NCBI GenBank assembly: GCA_964558975.1
Contig: CAZLFQ010000001.1
Location: 62,001-126,000 of the forward strand
Length of the DNA: 64,000 nucleotides
Source of the DNA: CAZLFQ01 sp964558975
Lineage (GTDB): Bacteria; Pseudomonadota; Alphaproteobacteria; Rickettsiales; Midichloriaceae
Direction of reading: 5' to 3'
Shown here: piece after piece, positions 1 to 7,982 of the stretch
Layout: each line of letters starts with the position of its first letter
Numbering within the stretch: the first letter of the stretch is position 1
The notes under the pieces: model-generated
What the model was told of the DNA's origin: nothing
Seen by the model: the letters and a program-made list of their open reading frames with translations, nothing else
Database searches by the model: none
Made by a program: the position numbers and the translations under genes

Positions 1-695
1 CAGAAAAAATTAAGACAAAAGCCCCAAGAGATTTTTTAGTTTCTAATTTGAATTTTAAATTTAAGAAGGGTGTTGTTACTGGAGTTGTTGGCAAATCGGG
101 TTGTGGCAAGAGTTGTTTATTTAATGCTATATTTGGCAACAATCCGTTTGCTCAAGGAAATATTAATTCTACAACACAAAATAATATTGTTTACGTTCCA
201 CAAAAACCAGTATTTAAAAATGGATTCAGTTTAAAGCAGTTACTAACTTATACTTTAGACGATGAGCTAAAACTGCTTACAGGAGATAAGGTTATACAAT
301 TAGGAGCGAAAATCCGTGGCTGGATAAAAGAGATGGATATTGAGAATTTATTAATGAAAGAAACTGAAAATAAAGCTTGGCTTGCATCTGTGAGTGGTGG
401 AGAGGGGCAGAGACTTGCAATATTACAAGCTCTTGTTCGTCTATGGGTAAAAAGAGTTAACAGACCAGACGATACCCTTTTGCTTCTATTAGATGAGTCA
501 ATTGGTGCGTTAGACCCAGATAATAAATCTATAGCTTTTGATCTAATTAGAGATGAAGTTAAAGCCAATGGTATAGTTGCAATTCACATTGACCATTCCG
601 ATAAGGAGGTTATTAAATCGCGTTATAAACAAGACTTAATAGACTTTAATAAGTTAATAGAGCAACAAAAAGCCAAAACTTCTGTTTCTATTTAA
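1..695 (+). CDS. ABC transporter ATP-binding domain, 5' end outside window
   Basis: This reading frame is open to the first base of the window, so the gene starts upstream. A TTG at position 48 could be read as a start, but codons before it continue a normal ABC domain entrance, so I treat the gene as 5'-truncated by the window. Visible motifs are Walker A (GKSGCGKS), a Q-loop-like VPQKP, the signature VSGGEGQR and Walker B (LLLLLDES) followed by ALDPDN. The ATPase would energise transport across the inner membrane. The region before Walker A is too short to tell whether a membrane domain is fused; a combined permease-ATPase is possible. The substrate is unknown. The gene converges on phaB and overlaps its stop by 4 bp. 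Confidence 0.85.
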   Translation, partial: EKIKTKAPRDFLVSNLNFKFKKGVVTGVVGKSGCGKSCLFNAIFGNNPFAQGNINSTTQNNIVYVPQKPVFKNGFSLKQLLTYTLDDELKLLTGDKVIQLGAKIRGWIKEMDIENLLMKETENKAWLASVSGGEGQRLAILQALVRLWVKRVNRPDDTLLLLLDESIGALDPDNKSIAFDLIRDEVKANGIVAIHIDHSDKEVIKSRYKQDLIDFNKLIEQQKAKTSVSI

Positions 696-1411
696 GTCCT
701 TAAGCCGCCATTTACGCTTATAACAGTACCTGTTATAAATCCTGCTGTGTCGTCAGCAAGGAAACATACCGTACGGGCAATTTCAGATGCTTCACCTAGA
801 CGTTGTACAGGAACTTTAGCAATAATACCTTTTAAAGCTTCTTCAGGAACTGCAGCAACCATATCTGTATTGATATAACCCGGAGCAATGGCATTTACTG
901 TGATTCCAGCTCTAGCGCCTTCGAGTGCTAGTGATTTGGTAAATCCTTCAATACCTGCTTTAGCAGCTGCATAGTTGGTTTGACCCATCATGCCGTTTGC
1001 ATTTACAGAGCTCATGCTGATGATTCTGCCCCATTTATTTTCACGCATTTTTTCAATAACGCAGCGCGATGTATTAAATGCCGAGCTCAAGTTTGTTGTG
1101 ATAACATCATTCCAATGTTCTGGAGTCATTTTATGCATCATGCCATCGCGAGTAATACCAGCGTTGTTGACTAGAACTTCGCAACTTCCACCAAGAATTC
1201 CTTCGGCTTTTTTAAAGCCTTCAGAGCATTCATTAAAATTCGCAACATTGCACTTTAATGTTTTGATGCCAGTTTCTGCTTCAAATTTTTTTGCAGCCTC
1301 ATCATTTCCAGCGTATATGGCACATACATTGTACCCAGCACCTTTTAAAGCTTTTGAAATTGCAGCACCGATTCCACGCGTACCGCCTGTTACTATTGCT
1401 CTTCTAGCCAT
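692..1411 (-). CDS. phaB: Acetoacetyl-CoA reductase (SDR family)
   Basis: The 239-residue product is a short-chain dehydrogenase that would reduce acetoacetyl-CoA to 3-hydroxybutyryl-CoA with NADPH. It shows the Rossmann motif TGGTRGIG (residues 8-15), the NNAG motif near 82, and the catalytic Ser134, Tyr147 and Lys151 in the usual S-x12-Y-x3-K spacing. Segments such as WNDVITTNLSSAFN and GYINTDMV are typical of PhaB/PhbB, although FabG is a close relative. It lies 17 bp downstream of the thiolase gene, so the two very probably form a phaA-phaB operon. No PHB synthase (phaC) is in the window. Confidence 0.9.
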   Translation of the reverse strand: MARRAIVTGGTRGIGAAISKALKGAGYNVCAIYAGNDEAAKKFEAETGIKTLKCNVANFNECSEGFKKAEGILGGSCEVLVNNAGITRDGMMHKMTPEHWNDVITTNLSSAFNTSRCVIEKMRENKWGRIISMSSVNANGMMGQTNYAAAKAGIEGFTKSLALEGARAGITVNAIAPGYINTDMVAAVPEEALKGIIAKVPVQRLGEASEIARTVCFLADDTAGFITGTVISVNGGLRT

Positions 1412-1428
1412 TTTAACCTCCTGTTAAA

Positions 1429-2607
1429 TTATCTTTGAATGCACATTGCAACACCCATACCACCACCAACACATAATGTTGCAAGTCCTTTATGAGCATT
1501 TCTTCTTTTCATCTCGTGAATTAGAGAGACAAGAATTCTTGTTCCAGAAGCGCCAATTGGATGTCCCAATGCAATTGCTCCACCGTTTACATTAACTTTG
1601 GTTGTATCCCAACCTAGTTCTTTATTAACGGAAATTGCCTGCGCAGCGAAAGCTTCGTTAGCTTCAATTAGATCTAAATCTTTTACAGTCCATCCAGCTG
1701 CCTTTAAAGCTTTTTGAGCAGCGGGAATAGGGCCTGTACCCATAAGTTCTGGAGCGACACCTGCTTGAGCAAAGCTTACAATTGTAGCTAGAGGTGCTAA
1801 GCCTCGCTTTTCAGCTTCTTCTCTTGTCATTAATATTACTGCTGCAGCACCATCGTTAATACCAGATGCATTACCTGCTGTTACAGTTCCATCTTTTTTG
1901 AATGCAGGTCGAAGTTTTGCTAAATCTTCAGCTTTTACACCATGTCTAACAAACTCATCATTTGCAAAAGTGATTGTATCTTTTTTAATCTGTACTTGGA
2001 TAGGTACAATCTCATCTGTAAATTTCCCAGCTTTTTGTGCAGCTTCAGCTTTGTTTTGCGATTCAGCAGAAAATCTATCCTGCTCTTCGCGTGATATTTT
2101 GTATTTCTCTGCAACGTTTTCAGCGGTAATTCCCATATGTGTTGTAGAGAAGGCATCAGTTAAACCATCTTTAATCATAAGATCGGTAAACTCTGCATTT
2201 CCCATCTTTTGACCATTTCTCATATTTAAGCCGTGTGGACACATGCTCATGCTTTCTTGACCACCAGCTACTACTATATTGCTGTGACCTGCTTTAATTG
2301 CTTGGTATCCAAGAGCAACTGATCTTAGTCCAGAACCACATACTTGATTCACAATCCATGCTGGAACTTCTTTTGGAATTCCTGCGCCAATTGATGCTTG
2401 TCTAGCTGGGTTTTGTCCTTCGCCACAGCTAAGGATTTGCCCCATTATGACTTCTGACACTTCTTCGCCTTTAACTTTAGATTGGTCTAAAACAGCCTTA
2501 ATCACTGCTTGCCCTAACTTATGAGCAGGCATTGAACCTAGTGTTCCATTAAAATTACCGATACCTGTACGTAAAGCGCTAACTATTACAATATCTTGTT
2601 TTGACAT
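1429..2607 (-). CDS. phaA: Acetyl-CoA acetyltransferase (thiolase)
   Basis: The 392-residue product is a full-length biosynthetic-type thiolase that condenses two acetyl-CoA to acetoacetyl-CoA. The acylated Cys90 sits in VCGSGLRS, His349 in GHPIGASG and the second catalytic Cys379 in CVGGGMG. The length and all three active-site residues agree with an active enzyme. It is the first gene of a two-gene operon with the reductase. Its most likely role is supply of hydroxybutyryl-CoA for storage polymer, with general acetoacetyl-CoA metabolism as the alternative. Confidence 0.94.
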   Translation of the reverse strand: MSKQDIVIVSALRTGIGNFNGTLGSMPAHKLGQAVIKAVLDQSKVKGEEVSEVIMGQILSCGEGQNPARQASIGAGIPKEVPAWIVNQVCGSGLRSVALGYQAIKAGHSNIVVAGGQESMSMCPHGLNMRNGQKMGNAEFTDLMIKDGLTDAFSTTHMGITAENVAEKYKISREEQDRFSAESQNKAEAAQKAGKFTDEIVPIQVQIKKDTITFANDEFVRHGVKAEDLAKLRPAFKKDGTVTAGNASGINDGAAAVILMTREEAEKRGLAPLATIVSFAQAGVAPELMGTGPIPAAQKALKAAGWTVKDLDLIEANEAFAAQAISVNKELGWDTTKVNVNGGAIALGHPIGASGTRILVSLIHEMKRRNAHKGLATLCVGGGMGVAMCIQR

Positions 2608-2697
2608 GTTTTGACTTCCTAAAATGAGGTTTTTCCTATAAAATAACTCTAGAATAATTAAGACTTTGTGTAAAGGTCAGTTAAACAATGGTGCTAA

Positions 2698-3330
2698 ATG
2701 ACTGCAATTCCTTATAATTTAGAAGAAGCTAAGAAGAATAAAAAAGCATTATGGATAGTGTTTTGGATACACTTTTTCATGTTCTTTGTCGTGTTTGTTG
2801 CTGGTGTTATGGCAGAATCGTCAGCTCTACTTGCTGATTCTCTTGATTTTATAGGTGATGCTGCTAACTATGCTCTGACGATGTTTGTTATGTCACGGGG
2901 GGTTTGGATGCGTGCCACTGCTTCAATTCTCAAAGCTTTGACAATGTTAGGTTTTGGTATTCCAATGTTGTTTTACGCAATAAGCAGATATACTACTCAA
3001 ACTGTTCCTAATTATGAAGTTATGAATGCAGCTGGAATGGTTGGTATTTTAGCTCACATGATATGTATATATTATCTATACAGATTCCGAAAAGGAGACA
3101 GTAATCTATTGTCGGTTTGGATTTGTACAATAAATGATCTTATCAGCAATGTTCTCATAGTGATCGCTTCTTATTTTGTAATGACGACAAACTCTATTGT
3201 GCCTGATGTGATCGCCGCAACAATCATTGTCACTATTGCTCTTTATGGAGCTTGTGTTATCCTCAACCGCGCACTATCTGAATTGAAAGCGTTAAGAGAG
3301 AATAAGAATTATGCTAGAGCTGACACCTAA
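2698..3330 (+). CDS. CDF-like cation transporter without cytoplasmic domain
   Basis: The 210-residue protein has about five to six hydrophobic segments and resembles the transmembrane part of cation diffusion facilitators. The second segment carries SALLADSLDFIGD, matching the family SLLADAxHxxxD signature with the His replaced by Asp (D-x3-D). The later segment TINDLISN gives D-x3-N at the place of the second metal-binding pair. CDF proteins are usually about 300 residues with a C-terminal metal-sensing domain, which is absent here. It would export a divalent metal across the inner membrane; the metal cannot be told. Its 3' end overlaps hslU by 20 bp, suggesting co-transcription. Confidence 0.75.
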   Translation: MTAIPYNLEEAKKNKKALWIVFWIHFFMFFVVFVAGVMAESSALLADSLDFIGDAANYALTMFVMSRGVWMRATASILKALTMLGFGIPMLFYAISRYTTQTVPNYEVMNAAGMVGILAHMICIYYLYRFRKGDSNLLSVWICTINDLISNVLIVIASYFVMTTNSIVPDVIAATIIVTIALYGACVILNRALSELKALRENKNYARADT

Positions 3331-4627
3331 AGGAATTGTTCAAGAATTAGATAAATATGTGGTTGGCCAACAGGATGCCAAAAGAGCAGTGTCAATTGCA
3401 CTTCGTAATAGGTGGCGCAGGAAACATGTTCCGCAAGATATGCAGGAAGAGATTTACCCGCACAACATACTAATGGTTGGGCCAACTGGTGTTGGTAAAA
3501 CAGAGATTGCTCGCAGGCTTGCAAAGCTTGTTCAAGCACCATTTATTAAAGTCGAAGCTACAAAATTCACTGAAGTTGGATATGTTGGGCGCGATGTGGA
3601 TTCTATTATTCGCGATCTTGTTGAGTTCGCAATTAAAATGATGCGCGAGAAAATGCGTAAAGAAGTCGCCGAAAAAGCAGTGACAGCCGCTGAGGCTAGG
3701 GTGATTGTTGCTTTAGTTGGCGACAAGGCTAGTGAAGAAACAAAAAAGAAATTCTATGAGAAATTCAAGAAAGGTCTTTTAGATGACCATGAAATTGAGA
3801 TAAATGTCAATGAAGGGCAGGGTGCAGGAGGAGTACCTATGTTTGATATTCCCGGTATGCCCGGAGGGCAAATGGGAGTCCTTAATATTGGCGAGATGTT
3901 AGGCAAAGCAATCGGTGGACCAAAAATGAAACTTTCAAAACTTAAAGTTTGTGAAGCCTATGACATAGTGCTGAAAGAAGAAAGCGATAAGTTGGTCGAT
4001 GAAGAAAAAATGATCAAAGAGGCAATCCATTTAGTGGAAAATGATGGAATTGTGTTCTTAGATGAGATTGATAAAATCGCATCCCGTGCATCTGAAGGGC
4101 GTGGCGAAGTTAGTCGTGAAGGTGTACAGCGTGATTTATTACCATTGCTCGAAGGCTCGGCAGTTAGTACGAAATATGGAATTGTTAAGACGGACCATAT
4201 TTTGTTTATAGCATCAGGCGCATTCCATTTAGCAAAACCATCAGATTTGTTGCCAGAATTGCAAGGTAGGTTGCCAATTAGGGTTGAGCTGCAAGCTTTG
4301 ACTGAAGAAGATTTAGTAAAAATTTTAAAAGAGCCAAAGCATAGTTTGATAAAACAATATAAAGCTCTTTTTGAAGTTGAAAAAGTGACTCTTGACTTTG
4401 TTGATTCTGGTATCAAAGAAATCGCCCGCATTGCGACTAACATCAATAAAGAAGTTGAAAACATTGGCGCAAGAAGGCTTCATACAATTTTGGAAAAGCT
4501 TCTTGAGGGAATAAACTTCACAGCCAGCGAAACGCCAAATTCTACAATCAAAATTGATAAAAAATACGTAGAGTCAAACCTTGCCGATATTACCAAAAAA
4601 CAGGATCTTTCGAAGTTTATTTTATAA
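3311..4627 (+). CDS. hslU: HslU ATPase subunit of the HslUV protease
   Basis: The 438-residue AAA+ unfoldase would cap and feed the HslV peptidase in the cytoplasm. Walker A is GPTGVGKT (57-64), Walker B is VFLDEID with Asp251-Glu252, the inserted I domain contains the Gly/Met-rich region around 170-195, and FIASGAFH followed by LPELQGRLPIRVEL is diagnostic of HslU. The C-terminus ends in DLSKFIL, the tail that inserts into HslV. The ATG lies inside the preceding transporter gene. hslV, normally directly upstream, is not in the window. The last 66 bp are duplicated at 7005-7070. Confidence 0.97.
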   Translation: MLELTPKGIVQELDKYVVGQQDAKRAVSIALRNRWRRKHVPQDMQEEIYPHNILMVGPTGVGKTEIARRLAKLVQAPFIKVEATKFTEVGYVGRDVDSIIRDLVEFAIKMMREKMRKEVAEKAVTAAEARVIVALVGDKASEETKKKFYEKFKKGLLDDHEIEINVNEGQGAGGVPMFDIPGMPGGQMGVLNIGEMLGKAIGGPKMKLSKLKVCEAYDIVLKEESDKLVDEEKMIKEAIHLVENDGIVFLDEIDKIASRASEGRGEVSREGVQRDLLPLLEGSAVSTKYGIVKTDHILFIASGAFHLAKPSDLLPELQGRLPIRVELQALTEEDLVKILKEPKHSLIKQYKALFEVEKVTLDFVDSGIKEIARIATNINKEVENIGARRLHTILEKLLEGINFTASETPNSTIKIDKKYVESNLADITKKQDLSKFIL

Positions 4628-4633
4628 CGTAGC

Positions 4634-4677
4634 TTTAACGCTTTCTTAATATTTCTGTAACATCTGTAAGCTATAAT
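4634..4677 (+). promoter_or_regulatory. CtrA-type triple box and -10 for the glycosyltransferase gene
   Basis: Three half-sites with 11-bp phasing are visible: TTTAAC (4634), CTTAAT (4645) and TGTAAC (4656). A TATAAT -10 starts at 4672, exactly 16 bp after the start of the last half-site, so the box covers the -35 region. TTAA-N7-TTAA is the CtrA consensus; assignment to CtrA is inference. Confidence 0.6.
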
Positions 4678-4708
4678 TATTCTTATAATTTAGTTATTTA
4701 GGGGAATT

Positions 4709-6988
4709 ATGGAATTTAAGACACTTATCCAGAAGATAAAGACTGTTTCTACAGAGCCAGAGTTGGCAATTTTACTTGCTGAAGCAAATTTGACTTATGA
4801 TGAATTGTTTTCCGATACTGCAATAGGGGGACATACCGAAACGATACAAAAGATTTTGGAATTAGCTAAAGATAAAATCACAGATGTAGCTATTTCTTCT
4901 GGGTTTAAATGGGCTGCAGCATTTGCTAAGACCGAAACAGTCTCAAAAATTTGGGAGTTGGCTAAAGATAAAATCTTAGATGAAGATATTTCTTATGGGT
5001 TCGACTGGGCTGCTATGTATGGACACTCTGAAACAATGTTAAAAATTTTGGAATTGGCTAAAGATAAAATCTCAGATGAAGCTATTTCTTATTGGTTCAA
5101 AGGGTCTGCAGAAAATAGCCATACCGAAACAATGTTGAAATTTTGGGATTTAGCTAAAGATAAAATCTCTAATGAAGCTATTTCTTATTGGTTCGAACGG
5201 GCTACAGCAAATAGACATACCGAAATAATGTTGAAAATTTTGGAATTGGCTAAAGATAAAATCTCAGATGAAGCTATTTCTGAAGGGTTCCAGCGGGCTT
5301 CAGATATTGGACACACCGAAACAATTAGAAAAATTTTGGAATTAGCTAAAGATAAAATCTCAGATGGAGCTATTTCTGGAAGGTTCGAGTGGGCTGCAGA
5401 TTATGGACGCACTGAAATAGTAGTAAAAATTTTGGAATTGGCTAAAGATAAAATCTCAGATGAAGCTATTTCTGAAGGGTTCGAAATTGCTACAAGGAGA
5501 GAGGACATTGAAACAGTAGTAAAAATTGTGGAATTGGCTAGTGATAAATTCGCAAATAAACAAGTTTCTAGATGTTTCCAGTGGGCTGCATATGAAGGAC
5601 GCACCGAAACAATGTTAAAAATTTGGGATTTAGCTAAAGATAAAATCTCAGATGAAGATATTTCTAAAGGGTTCAGATTAGCTACAAATAATGGACGCAC
5701 CGAAACAATGTTAAAAATTTGGGATTTAGCTAAAGATAAAATCTCAGNNNNNNNNNNNNNNNNNNNNNNNNNNNNNNNNNNNNNNNNNNNNNNNNNNNNN
5801 NNNNNNNNNNNNNNNNNNNNNNNNNNNNNNNNNNNNNNNNNNNNNNNAATGTTAAAAATTTGGGATTTAGCTAAAGATAAAATCTCAGATGAAGATATTT
5901 CTGAAGGGTTTGAATGGGCTGCAAATTATGAGCATACTGAAACAGTAGTAAAAATTTGGGATTTAGCTAAAGATAAAATTTGTAATTTACAATCTACAAA
6001 ACTTAAAGAAAAAACAGAGAAGTTTTTTGAAGATTTATCATATTGCCCCGATGGAGGAGATAGCCTATTGCAAGGAGAGTATATAAGTAAAGGATTTAGC
6101 AAAAATGTTGCATACTGTAATCATTATGCTTTAAATGTCGATAATTCCAAAGAAAAAGAAATACCTTTAACCACTCATCACATCTGGCTAACTAATGCTG
6201 AAAAACCAAAAGAATTAACAGAACACATGCAAGCCTGGGCTAAGAAAAGCGCTGCAGTACTATCTGGGAATACTAACTGGCAAAATATTTTTTGGGTAAA
6301 TGATAAAAAACTAATACCTAACACAGTAAAAGAACTTGAAAAAGTTGGCTATATATTCAGAGAAGTTAGCGAACTTGGACAGCTCACCTTAAATGCTGAA
6401 TACTCGAGTGCTCTTAGCGGTAATAAGTTTGGCTTAGCAAGTGATATTTTAAGATATGAAATTCTTGATAAACTAGGTGGCTTATATTTTGATACAGACT
6501 ACGACCTCTTAGCTGACCCAAGTAAGCTACATACTCAAGTTGATTTTTACACAGGAATTGAGCCATTTGGGAAATTCAAAGCTGGAAATGCGATCATAGG
6601 AGCAAAGCCAAATCATCCAATAATTAAAGGTATGCTTCAGCACATTAAAGAATGGTCGGATCAAACTTCTGCCCCTAAGTTCCTCAATCAATGTTCTCAG
6701 TTCGATCAGACCATTTATATCACTGGTCCATTTGGGTTTACAAAAGCTTACCTGGAAAACAGCGGCAAAGAAGGAAACATAGACATTGTTATAAAACCCG
6801 AGACAGTCTACTCGGAGGAGTATAAACATAACGGCGGAAAAAATATTAACCCAAGTGATAAATTTACAGATCATTTAGAGTGTGATCATTATTGTACCCT
6901 AAAGAATGCAAATAATGAAGAGTTGGTCTTAGGTTATCATTATTGGGGAAATACTTGGGTAAAAGCTGAATTCGGTAGCTGTGGGTAG
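4709..6988 (+). CDS. Helical-repeat protein with C-terminal TcdA/B-like DXD glycosyltransferase domain
   Basis: The N-terminal two-thirds consists of at least twelve 32-residue repeats (consensus around TETMLKIWDLAKDKISDEAI followed by SxGFxxAAxxGH), an ankyrin-like two-helix unit. The C-terminal part begins near HHIWLTNAEKP and has ASDILRYEILDKLGGLYFDT with the DXD pair Asp595/Asp597, the arrangement of the sugar-transferase fold shared with large clostridial toxins (Gly_transf_sug type). It would transfer a sugar from a UDP-sugar to a host target, so a secreted effector is likely; that is inference. No signal peptide is seen. A 100-N gap interrupts the repeats, so repeat number and residue numbers after the gap are uncertain. 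The gene lies between hslU and a hslU tail copy. Confidence 0.85.
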   Translation: MEFKTLIQKIKTVSTEPELAILLAEANLTYDELFSDTAIGGHTETIQKILELAKDKITDVAISSGFKWAAAFAKTETVSKIWELAKDKILDEDISYGFDWAAMYGHSETMLKILELAKDKISDEAISYWFKGSAENSHTETMLKFWDLAKDKISNEAISYWFERATANRHTEIMLKILELAKDKISDEAISEGFQRASDIGHTETIRKILELAKDKISDGAISGRFEWAADYGRTEIVVKILELAKDKISDEAISEGFEIATRREDIETVVKIVELASDKFANKQVSRCFQWAAYEGRTETMLKIWDLAKDKISDEDISKGFRLATNNGRTETMLKIWDLAKDKISXXXXXXXXXXXXXXXXXXXXXXXXXXXXXXXXXXMLKIWDLAKDKISDEDISEGFEWAANYEHTETVVKIWDLAKDKICNLQSTKLKEKTEKFFEDLSYCPDGGDSLLQGEYISKGFSKNVAYCNHYALNVDNSKEKEIPLTTHHIWLTNAEKPKELTEHMQAWAKKSAAVLSGNTNWQNIFWVNDKKLIPNTVKELEKVGYIFREVSELGQLTLNAEYSSALSGNKFGLASDILRYEILDKLGGLYFDTDYDLLADPSKLHTQVDFYTGIEPFGKFKAGNAIIGAKPNHPIIKGMLQHIKEWSDQTSAPKFLNQCSQFDQTIYITGPFGFTKAYLENSGKEGNIDIVIKPETVYSEEYKHNGGKNINPSDKFTDHLECDHYCTLKNANNEELVLGYHYWGNTWVKAEFGSCG
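4835..5986 (+). repeat. Tandem 96-bp (32-codon) repeats
   Basis: The coding repeats recur every 96 bp and some neighbouring units, such as those starting near 5605 and 5701, are almost identical at the DNA level. The high DNA identity explains the assembly gap and predicts copy-number variation by slippage or recombination. The ends given are approximate. Confidence 0.85.
5748..5847. other. Assembly gap, 100 N
   Basis: Exactly 100 N are placed within the near-identical tandem repeats. The repeat phase across the gap (141 bp between equivalent positions) is not a multiple of 96. The true missing length is therefore more likely 55 bp plus a whole number of 96-bp units. Confidence 0.97.
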
Positions 6989-7004
6989 CCTTTACAATTC
7001 ATAG

Positions 7005-7070
7005 AAATACGTAGAATCAAACCTCGCTGACATTACCAAAAAGCAGGATCTTTCGAAGTTCATTCTTTGA
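7005..7070 (+). pseudogene. Orphan copy of the hslU 3' end
   Basis: This 66-bp stretch aligns without gaps to 4562-4627, the last 21 codons plus stop of hslU. It encodes the same 21 residues ending DLSKFIL, then TGA. By my count nine bases differ and every difference is synonymous, including a TAA to TGA stop change. No start or upstream coding part is present, so it is a remnant. It looks like the displaced 3' end of another hslU allele, left when the 2.4-kb glycosyltransferase segment was inserted. Confidence 0.9.
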
Positions 7071-7082
7071 TTGCATACAAAT

Positions 7083-7139
7083 TTTAACAAGAATTTAATA
7101 TAAAATCGGTTGTTTTAGCTTTTATGAGTAGTGTATAAT
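7083..7139 (+). promoter_or_regulatory. CtrA-type box with -35/-10 promoter
   Basis: TTTAAC (7083) and TTTAAT (7094) form an exact TTAA-N7-TTAA box. A -35-like TTGTTT lies at 7110, 16 bp after the second half-site start, and TATAAT at 7134. The same geometry is seen before four genes between 52.8 and 58.2 kb. Confidence 0.6.
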
Positions 7140-7176
7140 CCCTACCAATTATATTGGAATATATTTTGAGAATACG

Positions 7177-7869
7177 ATGTTAGTAGAGCATTACGTACAA
7201 GACATGACCGCTGCCTATGATTACTTAACACCTGATAGTAATTTTGTGTTTATAGAAATGCCCATGAGCGAAGATCTAAAGGATGCTTTGAATTCTGCGA
7301 CAATTATTAAAACAGATGTTAAAGTTTCTTTTTTAAAAAGCGTAAATGGTGAACAAAATTTAAAATTCTTTCAAGATGAGGTTTTAGCTGCTTTAAAAGA
7401 CTTGATTTTCTCCCAGGATGAAAGCTTATATAATATAGCCTCAGAAATGATAGCAGATGTTGCTAATTCTTTTAAAAAAGATTTTTGCTCAAACTTTAAG
7501 AGTAAAGAAGTTGCTCTTACACTTATTTCAACAAAAATAGGTGAGCAACGTGAAAGTGTGAATAGGTTTCATTTAGATACACCTTCGCCCGATTATTTCT
7601 TTATAGGGGTGCTAAAAGGTCAAACGACACTTTTTTATGATGGTAAAACCGAAGATCTACTAGATCAATATTCTTCAATAAAATTATCAAAAGTATATGA
7701 TGAAACGACTAATAAACAAATCATATTAAATGATTTAATTGATGAATGTCCAGCAGCTATTGTTTATCCTAAATATGGCTTTGCATCTGTTCACTCTACC
7801 TCAGAAACTCTTCACTCGGCTCCGTCTTTAGAAAAAGATAGACTTAATATGAATCTGAGATGTATTTGA
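7177..7869 (+). CDS. Unknown protein with HxD...H motif, DUF1826-like
   Basis: The 230-residue protein has no signal peptide or membrane segment. RFHLDTPSPDYFF gives an HxD pair (His132, Asp134) and a later SETLHSAP gives His213, with Arg222 near the C-terminus. This H-x-D, H and R order is that of Fe(II)/2-oxoglutarate-type dioxygenases and also resembles the poorly known DUF1826 family, in which an RFHxD motif occurs. The function is not known; an iron-dependent oxygenase is the best guess. It is monocistronic with a CtrA-type box and promoter, like the effector-like genes of the window. Confidence 0.6.
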   Translation: MLVEHYVQDMTAAYDYLTPDSNFVFIEMPMSEDLKDALNSATIIKTDVKVSFLKSVNGEQNLKFFQDEVLAALKDLIFSQDESLYNIASEMIADVANSFKKDFCSNFKSKEVALTLISTKIGEQRESVNRFHLDTPSPDYFFIGVLKGQTTLFYDGKTEDLLDQYSSIKLSKVYDETTNKQIILNDLIDECPAAIVYPKYGFASVHSTSETLHSAPSLEKDRLNMNLRCI

Positions 7870-7982
7870 AGTGTATAAGCATAGCTTTGAAGTTTTTTAG
7901 TGATTGCTATTATTACTTGTACTGAAGTGGCATAAATTGTAAATGAGTTGAATTATGTGCTTCCGCTTATGAATAAAACGTT

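Noticed and set aside
248..568. Long minus-strand open frame inside the ABC ATPase gene
   Set aside because: It is antisense to clear Walker and signature motifs and has no family features. The same applies to other antisense frames inside hslU, ychF, rne and ppdK.
2672..2688. TGTAAA-N5-GTTAAA before the CDF-like gene as a CtrA-type box
   Set aside because: It lies almost at the start codon with no -10 after it, so it is likely chance in AT-rich DNA.
4835..5986. Regular repeats as a CRISPR array
   Set aside because: The repeats are 96 bp, in frame, and encode a repeated protein; there are no unique spacers or cas genes.
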